Positions 7,847 to 15,821 of a DNA stretch of 51,833 nucleotides are shown here, in pieces. The DNA lies in the NCBI GenBank assembly GCA_016781135.1, contig JADDQY010000067.1, positions 1-51,833 of the forward strand. Reading direction: 5' to 3'. The stretch comes from Actinomycetota bacterium. GTDB taxonomy: Bacteria > Actinomycetota > Acidimicrobiia > Acidimicrobiales > CADCSY01. The stretch's first letter is position 1. Each line of letters opens with the position of its first letter. The notes under the pieces were generated by a model, which was not told where the DNA came from, did no database searches, and was given only the letters and a program-made list of their open reading frames with translations. Position numbers and translations under genes: made by a program.

Positions 7847-8875
7847 TCAGCCTGCCTCTCTGGCCGCCGCCCGCCCGGGAGTGGGTGCCCCTGGGGCGGC
7901 AAGGCGCCGGCGCAGCGTGATCAGGCCCCACAGCCGGTGCGCGGTCGCCACCGGCGGCAGGACCAGGCTCGTCGCTGCCATGGCCACCACTTCTTTGGCG
8001 GTGCGGGGACCGGGGGCGATGCGGGCCCAGGCCAGCTCCGCCGTCGCCGCCGCCCACACCGCGCCGGCGACGCTCGCTGCTCGCTCCCGACGGTTGAGGG
8101 CCGCCACCGCCGCCGCCAGCCCGGTGGCGGTGGTGACGGCGTGGCGGACGAAGCGCCCCGGGGGCGCCGCTGCCGCCTGTCGCCAGTCGAGCCCGTGGCG
8201 GGCGGCCATGAAGACGTCGTCGGCGTTGCCGGCTTGAAGCCGCACGCTGACCCACCACGGCGCCGGCTGCACCGGGTGGTGCACCATCCGCTCGCCCCGC
8301 ACGATGAGGCCTCCGGCGGCGGTGAGGCGCAGGCCCAGGTCGGCGTCTTCGCGGTACGCCCGGGGAAACCGCTCGTCGAAGCCGCCCACCCGGGCCAGGG
8401 CGGCGCGCCGGTACGCCAGGTCGGCGGTGGCCCAGCACGCCGACTCCAAGCCGGATACGTTGCGCTCCCAGTCGGTCAGGCGTCGGTCCGAGGGGCGGGG
8501 CACGACGATCCGGCCCTGGCTGCCCACCACCTCGGCGGGCAGGCCGGACACGTCGTGGGCCAAGCGGGCGGCCCAGCCGTCGACCGGGACCACGTCGTCG
8601 TCGAGGAAGGCGATCCACGCGCTCGACGCCGCCCGCCAGCCCACGTTGCGGGCTGCCGCCGGGCCCCGGCCCGAGCCGGGGAGCACCCGCACCGAGCCGG
8701 CGAGGGGGACAGGCACCCGCTCGAGCAGCGGGGAGGAGGGGCGGCGACGATCGTCGACCACCAGCACCTCCCGGGGAGCTGGTGTACCGCCGGTGGCGAG
8801 CGCGTCGAGGAGCGCCAGCAGCGACGGCCGCCCAACGGTGGGGATGACGACGGTGTAGTCGATCTGGGCGCTCAA
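7847..8875 (-). CDS. Glycosyltransferase family 2
   Basis: Protein of about 342 residues with a GT-A fold: YTVVIPTVGRPSLLALLDAL at the N-terminus, EVLVVDDRR, then AARNVGWRAA and the metal-binding IAFLDDDVVP, and later AYREDADLGLRL. A C-terminal part with several hydrophobic segments may hold it at the membrane. The TTG at 8875 overlaps the TGA of the carbamoyltransferase (TTGA), so the two are likely translationally coupled; starting farther upstream would overlap that gene by more. Donor and acceptor are unknown. Confidence 0.85.
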   Translation of the reverse strand: MSAQIDYTVVIPTVGRPSLLALLDALATGGTPAPREVLVVDDRRRPSSPLLERVPVPLAGSVRVLPGSGRGPAAARNVGWRAASSAWIAFLDDDVVPVDGWAARLAHDVSGLPAEVVGSQGRIVVPRPSDRRLTDWERNVSGLESACWATADLAYRRAALARVGGFDERFPRAYREDADLGLRLTAAGGLIVRGERMVHHPVQPAPWWVSVRLQAGNADDVFMAARHGLDWRQAAAAPPGRFVRHAVTTATGLAAAVAALNRRERAASVAGAVWAAATAELAWARIAPGPRTAKEVVAMAATSLVLPPVATAHRLWGLITLRRRLAAPGAPTPGRAAAREAG

Positions 8876-10527
8876 CAGCCGGGCGGTGGGCGGCGGATCA
8901 GGAACGGTCCGAGGGCGAGGGCGTCCACCGGTGCCGACCCGAAGCACTCCAACGCATCTCGGGGGTCGTCCACCATCGGACGTCCGTCGGTGTTGAGGCT
9001 GGTGTTGATCAGCACCGGTGCCCCGATCCGTCGCTCGACCTCGTGCAGCAGCCGGTGAACGAGCGGTTCGTCATGGCGCTCGACGGTCTGGGCCCGGGCG
9101 GTTCCGTCGACGTGGACCACCGCCGGGATCCGTTGGGTCCAGCCCGGGCGCACGCGGTGGACGAAGAGCATGTAGGGGCTGGGCAGGGGGCCGCCCTCGA
9201 AGATGTCAGCGGCCCGCTCGGCCAGCACCATCGGGGCGACGGGGCGGAACTGCTCGCGGCCCTTCACGTCGTTGAGCCGGCGAAGGTTGTCCGTGTGGGC
9301 GGGGTTGGCCAGCAGGCTGCGGTGCCCGAGCGCCCGGGGCCCGTACTCGCTGCGGCCCTGGAACCACGCGAGGAGGCCGTTGGCCGCCAGCACCTCGGCG
9401 GCGGCGGCGGCGATGTCGTCGGGGCGCTCGTAGGCCACCGCCGCGCTCGTCAGCCACGCTTCGAGCTCGTCGTCGGTCCACTCCCGGCCCAGGGCGGCAC
9501 CGGGCATGGGTGCCACGGGGTCCCCGAGGCGTTGGGCCACGAACATGGCGCCGCCGAGGGCGGTGCCGGCGTCACCGGCCGCCGGTTGCACCCAAACCTG
9601 GTCGAACGGCCCCTCGGCGGCGAGGCGGGAGTTGGCCACGCAGTTGAGAGCGACGCCGCCGGCCATGGTGAGGTGACGGTCGCCGGTGCGAGCGTGGAGC
9701 CACCGGGCCAGCTCGAGCACCACCTCTTCGAGCCGGACCTGCACCGATGAGGCCAGGTTGGCGTGCTCGGAAGTCCACTCCTCGTCGCCGAGGCGACGCT
9801 TGACGAACCCATCCCAGTCGATCGGCTCCACCCGGAAGCCGCCGTCGCCGGTCTCGTGCACCAGGCGGCGCAGCTCCTCGAGGAACACCGGGCTGCCGTA
9901 CGAGGCCATGGCCATGACCTTGTACTCGTCCGACGAGCGCCGGAAGCCGAGGTGCTCGGTGACCTCTTCGTAGAGCAGGCCCAGCGAGTGGGGGAGCTGC
10001 TGGGCGGCCAGCACCTCGAGGTCGCCACCGTGCGAGCGTCCGGCCAGGTGCGAGGCGGTCTCACCCCGCCCGTCGAGCACGAGCACGCTCGAGGTGGGGT
10101 AGGGCGCGGCCAGGCACGCCGATGCGGCATGAGCCGCGTGGTGGGCGACGAAGCGAACGCAGCCGGGGTCGATTCCGGGCAGGGCGGTGCGCAGGAACAG
10201 CGGGGCCCGCTCGGCGTAGAGGGTGCGCAGCGGCTCCCACCCGTCGGCGGTGACGTCGATGCCGGCATTGGCGCCCGACGGGGCCAGCAGCGACGGGTCG
10301 TAGGAGTAGGCGAGGGCGTCGACGTCGGCCGGGCTCAGCCCCGCCCGCTCGAGGCACCAGCGAGCCGATTCCTCGGGAAGCTCCCAGGTGGCGAAGGGAA
10401 CGGCCTGCTTGCCGTGCTTGCGACGGGTGAAGCGCTCTTCTTCGGCGGCGGCGACGACCTCGCCGTCGATCACCAGTGCCGCGGCGGGATCGTGGAACAC
10501 GGCGTTGACGCCGAGCACAACCGCCAC
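8872..10527 (-). CDS. Carbamoyltransferase, NodU/CmcH family
   Basis: Full-length 551-residue O-carbamoyltransferase. It begins with the Kae1-like domain (GVNAVFHDPAAALVIDGEVV, then the histidine cluster FVAHHAAHAAS near 127-137) that handles carbamoyl-adenylate, and ends with the second domain carrying EYGPRALGHRSLLANP and LINTSLNTDGRPMVDDP. It moves a carbamoyl group from carbamoyl phosphate onto a sugar or polyol hydroxyl. Start GTG 10527 has GGAGGTGAC in front. With the downstream GT2 and GT9 it points to a carbamoylated surface glycan or glycolipid. Confidence 0.93.
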   Translation of the reverse strand: MAVVLGVNAVFHDPAAALVIDGEVVAAAEEERFTRRKHGKQAVPFATWELPEESARWCLERAGLSPADVDALAYSYDPSLLAPSGANAGIDVTADGWEPLRTLYAERAPLFLRTALPGIDPGCVRFVAHHAAHAASACLAAPYPTSSVLVLDGRGETASHLAGRSHGGDLEVLAAQQLPHSLGLLYEEVTEHLGFRRSSDEYKVMAMASYGSPVFLEELRRLVHETGDGGFRVEPIDWDGFVKRRLGDEEWTSEHANLASSVQVRLEEVVLELARWLHARTGDRHLTMAGGVALNCVANSRLAAEGPFDQVWVQPAAGDAGTALGGAMFVAQRLGDPVAPMPGAALGREWTDDELEAWLTSAAVAYERPDDIAAAAAEVLAANGLLAWFQGRSEYGPRALGHRSLLANPAHTDNLRRLNDVKGREQFRPVAPMVLAERAADIFEGGPLPSPYMLFVHRVRPGWTQRIPAVVHVDGTARAQTVERHDEPLVHRLLHEVERRIGAPVLINTSLNTDGRPMVDDPRDALECFGSAPVDALALGPFLIRRPPPGC

Positions 10528-10634
10528 GTCACCTCCAGGGGTTCGACCGGCTCAGCACCGGGGCACGCACTTCCCGAACGACAACGAGAGAACTCCACGG
10601 ATGGAATTCGCCACGACCAGGGTAGTGCGGCCCC

Positions 10635-11561
10635 ATGGACCCCGCCGTGTCGGTCGTGGTCATCACCCGTGACCGCGCCGAGCTTCTCGCTACCACGCTC
10701 GACCGGCTGGTGGCCCTGCCCGAGCGGCCCGCGGTCATCGTGGTCGACAACGGCTCGGGCGACGGCACGCCCGCCATGGTGCGCCACCGCTTTCCCCAGG
10801 TCACCGTGGTGGCATTGCCCGTCAACCGGGGCTCGGCCGCCCGCCAGGTCGGCGCCCGGTTGGCGACCACGCCCTACGTGGCCTTCGCCGACGACGACTC
10901 CTGGTGGGCTCCCGGGGCGCTCGCCGCCGCCGCCGGCTACCTCGACCAGCACCCGGCGGTGGCGGTGGTGGCGGCGAGGGTGCTCGTCGGCGTCGACCAG
11001 CGGCTCGATCCCACCTCGGCGGTGATGGCCGCCAGCGCCCTCGGACCGGCGTCGGGACGGCGGGGCCGTGCGATCCTCGGCTTCCTGGCCTGCGCTGCGG
11101 TCGTGCGCCGCGAGGCGTTCCTCCACGTGGGCGGGTTCCCGGAGCGCTTCGGGGTCGGCGGCGAGGAGGAGCCCCTGGCCATGGCGCTCGCCGCCGAGGG
11201 GTGGGAGCTGGTCTACCTCGACGACGTCGTCGCCCACCACCACCCCGCGCTGGCGCGCGACCCCACCGCCCGGCGCCGGGTCCAGGCCCGCAACCGCCTC
11301 TGGGCGGCGTGGCTGGCCCGTTCGCCCGCTGCCGCCACCCGTGCCACCCTCGCTGCCGTCGCCGGCGCCCGCCACGACGCGGCCCTGCGGAGGGCGCTGG
11401 TCGATGCCGCCCGGGGCGTCGGCTGGGTGTACCGAGAGCGAAAGCCCGTGCCACCCGGGGTGGAGCGGGCTCTCCGCCTCCTGGAGGCCGCCGGTTCCCG
11501 CCGGCCCACTGCCGGGCAGGGTGGCCTTGATCGACGGACGATCAGGAGGACCAGCAGATGA
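10635..11561 (+). CDS. Glycosyltransferase family 2
   Basis: Protein of 308 residues with GT-A features: VSVVVITRDRAELLATTLDR, VIVVDNGSGDGTPAMV, AARQVGARLA and the metal-binding VAFADDDSWW, then GGFPERFGVGGEEEPLAMAL near the acceptor site. No membrane segment is obvious. It is divergent from the carbamoyltransferase, with 107 bp between starts, and probably belongs to the same glycan pathway. No clear ribosome site precedes ATG 10635, so initiation close to the transcript 5' end is possible. Confidence 0.87.
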   Translation: MDPAVSVVVITRDRAELLATTLDRLVALPERPAVIVVDNGSGDGTPAMVRHRFPQVTVVALPVNRGSAARQVGARLATTPYVAFADDDSWWAPGALAAAAGYLDQHPAVAVVAARVLVGVDQRLDPTSAVMAASALGPASGRRGRAILGFLACAAVVRREAFLHVGGFPERFGVGGEEEPLAMALAAEGWELVYLDDVVAHHHPALARDPTARRRVQARNRLWAAWLARSPAAATRATLAAVAGARHDAALRRALVDAARGVGWVYRERKPVPPGVERALRLLEAAGSRRPTAGQGGLDRRTIRRTSR

Positions 11562-11764
11562 CCGATCCTGGCGAAGCGTCGACGTCGTGGTACTGGTGCT
11601 TCCGACACGGCCGAGCCGAGCCCGAAGGCGAGCAGTGCGCCGCCGTCGACCGCCTCGGGCCCTACCCCTCCCGCGAGCGGGCGCTGCACTGGCGCGAGCA
11701 GGTCGACCAGCGGAACGAGGCTTGGCGGGAGCAGGACCGGCGTTGGGAGGGCGAGGACGAGTAG
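11558..11764 (+). CDS. Small conserved actinobacterial protein
   Basis: Protein of 68 residues, acidic and Trp-rich, with the pattern WYWCFRHGRAEPEGEQC, then DRLGPYPSRERALHWREQV. Short proteins with this spacing of Cys, His and an LGPY-S motif are widespread in Actinobacteria but have no known function. Its ATG overlaps the stop of the GT2 gene (ATGA), so it is cotranscribed with it. Confidence 0.75.
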   Translation: MTDPGEASTSWYWCFRHGRAEPEGEQCAAVDRLGPYPSRERALHWREQVDQRNEAWREQDRRWEGEDE

Positions 11765-11869
11765 CCGCCGCCACTGCCGGCAGAGCGAGGGGTCTTCGTT
11801 CTCGGCGTTGGAGTCGCCGAGCCGGTAGGCGTCTCTCGCTGCGCCCGCTCCTGGCGGTAGCGTGCCCTC

Positions 11870-13318
11870 GTGGAGCCTCGAATCCTCGATCCTTCCCCCG
11901 TCGCCAGCCTCGACGACTACGTCGCTGCCGGAGGCGGTCGCGGCCTCGACGCCGCCCGGAAGCTGGGACCGCTGGGCACCATCGACCACGTCGAGGCCGC
12001 CGGCCTGCGGGGCCGCGGCGGCGCCGGCTTCAGCACCGGGCGCAAGTGGCGCACCGTGGCCGAGAACCTCTCCGCGGTCGTGCCTCCCACGGTGGTGGTC
12101 AACGCTGCTGAAGGAGAGCCGGGCACGTTCAAGGATCGCACCATCCTTCGCCGCAATCCCTACAAGGTGCTGGAGGGGGCGGTCACTGCTGCCGTCACCA
12201 TCGGTGCCGATCGCGTCGTCCTCGGGCTCAAGCGGTCGTTCACCACCGAGCTGGAGCAGCTGCGCCGAGCGATCGCCGAGGTGGGCTCGGCGGGCTGGGC
12301 CGACGGCATCGAGCTCCTGGTCACCGAGGGCCCGGGCCACTACCTCTACGGGGAGGAGACGGCGCTGCTCGAGGTCATCGCCGGGCGCCAACCCTTCCCC
12401 CGGCTCGCGCCGCCGTTCCGCCACGGCGTGGACGTGGTGGGAGATATCTCCACCGTGGCCGACGTCACCATGGCCGGCCCGGGGGACGCCACCCCTGCCC
12501 CGCCGACCCTGGTCAACAACGTCGAGACGCTGGCCAACGTCCCCGGCATTCTCGCCGAGGGGCCCGACTGGTACCGAAACCTGGGGACGCCCGAGTCACC
12601 GGGGAGCATCGTGTGCACCGTCACCGGTCGCACCCGGCGCCACGGGGTGGCGGAGTTCCCGATGGGCACGCCGCTGCACCGGGTCCTCGACGAGATCGGT
12701 GGCGGCACCGACCCGGGCGAGCGGGTGGTGGCGGTCATGTCGGGTGTCGCCAACCCGTTGCTGCCGGCGTCGCTGCTCGACACGCCAGTCAGCTATGAGG
12801 CCATGCAGGCGGCCGGAGCGGGTCTCGGCTCGGCGGGGTTCATCGTGTTCGACGACACCGCCGACCTGGTGGCGGTCGCCCACGGCGTCTCCCGCTTCCT
12901 GGCGGTCGAGTCCTGTGGCCAGTGCACCCCGTGCAAGCAGGACGGGCGGACGCTCGCCGATCGACTCGACCGCCTCCGCCGCTCCGTGGGCGACGAGCAC
13001 GACCTGGCCGAGGTGCAGGATCGCCTCGCCTCGGTGATCATCGGGGCTCGGTGCTACCTGGCCAACCAGCACCAGCTGGTGGTCGAGAGCATCCTGCGGC
13101 TGTTCCCCGACCAGGTTCGGGCCCACGTCTCCGGAGAGGTCGAGGCGGCCGACATCGAGCTCATCGCCCCCATCCTCGACCTCGAGGACGACCGAGCGAT
13201 CCTCGACCAGAGCCATCTCGACAAGCAGCCCGACTGGACGGTCGGCGACGTCGACTCGGGACAGGCCCCCGCCGATCGCATGGACCAGCGGCGACCGGAC
13301 CTGCCGGAACCAGCCTGA
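11870..13318 (+). CDS. Stand-alone NuoF-like NADH-binding flavoprotein
   Basis: Protein of 482 residues like the 51-kDa subunit of complex I and HoxF. The FMN-binding GRGGAGFSTGRKW lies at 48-60, the NAD-binding NAAEGEPGTFKDR at 78-90, GHYLYGEETALLEVI at 156-170, a SLBB-like middle, and the [4Fe-4S] motif SCGQCTPC at 348-355 with the fourth Cys at 395. All cofactor residues appear intact. No NuoE or NuoG partner is adjacent, so it may be an adaptor that links NAD(H) to another redox partner encoded elsewhere. The C-terminal 60 residues are acidic and not part of the family core. Confidence 0.88.
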   Translation: MEPRILDPSPVASLDDYVAAGGGRGLDAARKLGPLGTIDHVEAAGLRGRGGAGFSTGRKWRTVAENLSAVVPPTVVVNAAEGEPGTFKDRTILRRNPYKVLEGAVTAAVTIGADRVVLGLKRSFTTELEQLRRAIAEVGSAGWADGIELLVTEGPGHYLYGEETALLEVIAGRQPFPRLAPPFRHGVDVVGDISTVADVTMAGPGDATPAPPTLVNNVETLANVPGILAEGPDWYRNLGTPESPGSIVCTVTGRTRRHGVAEFPMGTPLHRVLDEIGGGTDPGERVVAVMSGVANPLLPASLLDTPVSYEAMQAAGAGLGSAGFIVFDDTADLVAVAHGVSRFLAVESCGQCTPCKQDGRTLADRLDRLRRSVGDEHDLAEVQDRLASVIIGARCYLANQHQLVVESILRLFPDQVRAHVSGEVEAADIELIAPILDLEDDRAILDQSHLDKQPDWTVGDVDSGQAPADRMDQRRPDLPEPA

Positions 13319-13335
13319 CCGGACGCGCGAAGGAA

Positions 13336-13364
13336 CGAGGGCGTCGAGCCCGGCCTCGCCCTCG
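13336..13364. terminator. Possible bidirectional hairpin terminator
   Basis: CGAGGGCG at 13336-13343 pairs with CGCCCTCG at 13357-13364 around a 13-base loop. It lies between the convergent NuoF-like and DUF6941-like genes. No U-run follows, so the call is tentative. Confidence 0.35.
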
Positions 13365-13428
13365 CTCTCACCACGCACAGTGGTGGCGCTGATCCAGACG
13401 GCGCCGAGGCGACGGTCGCAGAGCGTGG

Positions 13429-13851
13429 TCAGCCAGCCGGCCGCACGTCGAAGGCCAACTGCCAATCAGGGGCCGTGGCCCCGTCGATCGAAAGCCGCCA
13501 GACGCAGCGGGTGCCCGGAGGCAGGGTCAGGGCCCCCACGCTGATGGCGAGCGGCAGGTCGATCGGGGTGCCTTCGGCCAGGCCCTGGGGCCGCCCGACC
13601 TGGAACTCACCGGAGATCTGCACCGGTTCCGGACCGGCTGGCGCCGGTACCAGGACCGGGCGCCCGTCCTGGTCGATGAGGTCGAGAACCCACCGATGGC
13701 GCACGTCCGTCTCGCCCCAGGGCACGTCGATCTTGATGGCGATGGCCATCGGCGAGGGGCTCGGCCCCATCACCGACCAGCCCCCACCGAGGACGTAGAG
13801 CTTGCCCCCGACGGCCTGGGCGGCGTCGGCCAGCAGCATGGTCACCCTCAT
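13429..13851 (-). CDS. DUF6941-like conserved protein
   Basis: Protein of 140 residues opening with MRVTMLLADAAQAVGGKLYV, then GGGWSVMGPSP and a beta-rich body (AIAIKIDVPW, HRWVLDLIDQDGRPV, ISGEFQVGRP). This matches an actinobacterial family that I know as DUF6941, cytosolic and uncharacterised. It is a single gene, divergent from the small membrane protein at 13944. Confidence 0.75.
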   Translation of the reverse strand: MRVTMLLADAAQAVGGKLYVLGGGWSVMGPSPSPMAIAIKIDVPWGETDVRHRWVLDLIDQDGRPVLVPAPAGPEPVQISGEFQVGRPQGLAEGTPIDLPLAISVGALTLPPGTRCVWRLSIDGATAPDWQLAFDVRPAG

Positions 13852-13943
13852 GTGGCTTCCTCTATACTCCCGCCCTACACACTGAGACCACCAGGCGCCG
13901 GCCGATCACGGCCCGTCCGGTGGTCAGCGAGGGGGGAAACTGC

Positions 13944-14192
13944 ATGATCTGGTGGTGGATCGGCAATCTGCTGCTGCTGCTCGTGGTCATACCAACGGTG
14001 ATCCTGTTGCTGAACCGGGTGATCCGGCCCGCGTTCGAGATCAAGGCCTATGCCCGCGACGTGCTCGACAACGGCGTGAAGCTAACCGGGACGCTCGACG
14101 CCGTTCCCAGGCTCGGCAAGACCCGGGAGCTCACGGCAGTGGCCCGGCAGAACGCCGGGAGGTACGCGGGGGCTCTCGAGCGCCTTCTGTAA
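13944..14192 (+). CDS. Small membrane-anchored protein
   Basis: Protein of 82 residues: one strongly hydrophobic N-terminal segment (GNLLLLLVVIPTVILLLN) followed by a helical, charged tail (KAYARDVLDNGVKL to ALERLL). ATG 13944 has GAGGGGGGAA upstream. The tail resembles the tails of the small proteins encoded at 19892-20693, and this gene opens the cluster that leads to the long heptad-repeat proteins. Function unknown. Confidence 0.75.
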   Translation: MIWWWIGNLLLLLVVIPTVILLLNRVIRPAFEIKAYARDVLDNGVKLTGTLDAVPRLGKTRELTAVARQNAGRYAGALERLL

Positions 14193-14242
14193 TGAGCTGG
14201 GACCGCATGAGATCACCCGAGAACTGGGAGAGGTAGGGGGAA

Positions 14243-14554
14243 ATGGGAGCAGCAACAATCGTGACCTTGATCGGCGTGTTCTTGGTGGTGGCTGCCCTGG
14301 CGGGCTACCTCATCACCATCGCCCTCACGCTGCGAGACGTCAGCTTCACGGTGGGCACCGTCCTCATCGGCGTTCAGGCCATCGCCAACCAGACCACACC
14401 CCTCCGGGGGGTGGTCAACGACATCGTCGGTGACGTGGTGGCGATCGACAGCGCCTTCAAGGCGCTACTCTCGAGGGGGCAGCTCGGCGCTGGTGGCCGT
14501 CAGGCATTGACTTCCGGTGGCGCCCGAAGCAGTCGCATCCGGGGGCGTCGCTGA
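14243..14554 (+). CDS. Small membrane-anchored protein
   Basis: Protein of 103 residues with one N-terminal membrane segment (VTLIGVFLVVAALAGYLITI) and a helical soluble part (VLIGVQAIANQTTPLRGVV). The last 25 residues are Arg/Gly-rich and may be less well conserved. ATG 14243 follows AGGTAGGGGG. It is 50 bp after the previous small membrane gene, probably in the same transcript. The middle resembles the product of 19892-20146. Function unknown. Confidence 0.7.
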   Translation: MGAATIVTLIGVFLVVAALAGYLITIALTLRDVSFTVGTVLIGVQAIANQTTPLRGVVNDIVGDVVAIDSAFKALLSRGQLGAGGRQALTSGGARSSRIRGRR

Positions 14555-14623
14555 TTCCGAACTGTGGGAGCGGGCTGCCATCGCCCGTCGGAGCTCCTCC
14601 AATCGAACCAAACAAGGAGAGAC

Positions 14624-14800
14624 ATGGCGTACGAGTTCAGGTGAAAGGACGCTAGTCACGCCTGCCGGTGGGCAGGCAAGGCAGGGAGCGAAGAAGAGCT
14701 CAAGACGAAGGTGGCCAACCACGTGCGTGAGAAGCACAACGTGGAGCAGACCACCGACACGATCTGGAACTTCGTCAGGCAGAAGGTTCGTCAGAGCTAG
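14624..14800 (+). CDS. DUF1059 protein with in-frame UGA (possible selenoprotein)
   Basis: A 58-codon gene with a strong AAGGAGA ribosome site. Read through the TGA at codon 7 (14642-14644), it gives MAYEFR-stop-KDASHAC, then RWAGKAGSEEELKTKV and ANHVREKHNVEQ, an intact DUF1059 protein. The family begins with a -RC-D-G-DC- pattern, so the TGA sits exactly at the first conserved Cys, while the second Cys (codon 14) is kept. The rest of the frame is undamaged to TAG 14798. Either this is a one-base nonsense mutation (TGC to TGA), or UGA is read as selenocysteine; the hairpin just downstream supports the second. Without recoding only a six-residue peptide is made. Confidence 0.6.
14660..14677 (+). 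other. Hairpin downstream of UGA, candidate bacterial SECIS element
   Basis: GCCTGCC (14660-14666) pairs perfectly with GGCAGGC (14671-14677) around a GGTG loop. The loop starts 22 bases after the UGA of the DUF1059 gene and opens with two G residues. Described bacterial SECIS elements have a small apical loop about 16-37 bases from the UGA with a G in the first two loop positions, so the geometry fits. High GC content makes chance hairpins common, which limits confidence. Confidence 0.4.
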
Positions 14801-14864
14801 CTGATCGGCTGATCGGCCCGCACTCTCCGGTACGGTCCGACAGTTGCGGCAACGAGATTGGACT

Positions 14865-14893
14865 CAGAGCCCGTGGGTTGCCCACGGGCTCTG
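14865..14893. terminator. Strong hairpin, probable terminator
   Basis: Perfect 13-bp stem CAGAGCCCGTGGG / CCCACGGGCTCTG with a TTG loop, 65 bp after the DUF1059 stop. It lacks a clear U-run but is by far the strongest structure between the DUF1059 gene and the heptad-repeat genes. Confidence 0.65.
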
Positions 14894-15130
14894 TCGCGCC
14901 CGGCGGGTGATCGCCTCCCAGCCTGGAGGGCTGAGGCGACGACCGGCATCAGGGCGAACTCCGTCACCTTGCGAGGTCACCGGCGTCTGATAACCGCCGA
15001 GGTGCCTTGCCACTGTCCGTGTTAGTGGCCTACAGTGCCCGGCGCAACATGCCATCCGTACCGGGCCACCGACACCGCGACCTTGCGCTGCCAATCTCGC
15101 TCTGGCCCACCAAACTCAGGGGGAAAACCA
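14894..15130 (+). other. Non-coding leader before the heptad-repeat operon
   Basis: Together with the preceding hairpin, this makes a 330-bp gap without a convincing gene. It must hold the promoter of the 15131 operon and ends in AGGGGGAAAA, the ribosome site for TTG 15131. I see no other motif in it. Confidence 0.5.
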
Positions 15131-15799
15131 TTGAAGACGCAGCGAAGGGGGCTGGCCTCGGATGAACGGGGTCAAGCGACTTTCTCGCTCATCATCGTCC
15201 TCGTGGTCGTAGCGGCTGCCGCTCTGCTGCTGCAGCGCACCGCCTCGACCGCCGAGAGCATCAACGCCAAGGCCGAGAACATCGCCCAGACGGGTCGTGG
15301 CATCAACACCGCCACCGACGCCGTCCTCCAGCTCGACGTGACCAACCAGCGGGCCGGCTCGATCCTCGCCTCGGCGCAGCCGCTCGAAGGCCAGCTCAAC
15401 GAGGTCGTCCGCCTGGCCCAGTCGATCGACGGCCTGGCCAGCACGATCAACGGCAGCGCCCAGTCGATCAACGGCACCGCCGGTTCCATCAACAGGCTGG
15501 CGAGCTCGATCAACGGCAGCGCCGACGCCATCAACGGCCGGGCACGAGGGATCAACGCCGACACCACCAGCATCCTGCGCCTGGCTCGGAGCATCGACGA
15601 CGGCGTGGCGCTGATCAACCGCAACCTCGACACCACCATCGGCCTCGCCACGGCGATCGAGGGCGACACCAGCACCATCGTGAGCCAGGCCCAGCGGGCC
15701 GACCAGCTGGCAGCCGAGATCGACGAAGCCGTGAACCTGCAGAACCTCCTCGGGGGGATCGGCGGCGGCGGCGGCGGCGGCGGCGGGCTCCTCGGCTGA
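15131..15799 (+). CDS. Membrane-anchored heptad-repeat rod protein
   Basis: Protein of 222 residues. A short basic N-terminus with an ERGQATFS motif leads into one membrane segment (LIIVLVVVAAAALLL). From about residue 42 nearly the whole remainder is an unbroken seven-residue repeat, about 24 units such as TINGSAQ, SINGTAG, SINRLAS, SINGSAD, AINGRAR. Ile falls at d and mostly Ala or Leu at a, so an extended coiled coil about 25 nm long is expected, outside the membrane. It ends in a Gly run. TTG 15131 is the start because AGGGGGAAAACCA precedes it. First of three related rod genes. Function unknown. Confidence 0.8.
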   Translation: MKTQRRGLASDERGQATFSLIIVLVVVAAAALLLQRTASTAESINAKAENIAQTGRGINTATDAVLQLDVTNQRAGSILASAQPLEGQLNEVVRLAQSIDGLASTINGSAQSINGTAGSINRLASSINGSADAINGRARGINADTTSILRLARSIDDGVALINRNLDTTIGLATAIEGDTSTIVSQAQRADQLAAEIDEAVNLQNLLGGIGGGGGGGGGLLG

Positions 15800-15821
15800 T
15801 CCGGAAGAGGGAGAGAGAACA

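Noticed and set aside
14517..14804. A 95-codon frame covering the DUF1059 gene in another phase
   Set aside because: Its product is Arg/Ser/Thr-rich, while the phase starting at 14624 gives a clear DUF1059 sequence once the TGA is passed.
15420..15600. Short repeats in the heptad-protein gene that could look like a CRISPR or tandem array
   Set aside because: The repeat period is 21 bp (seven codons) with varying third bases, so it follows from protein repeats, not from a DNA array.
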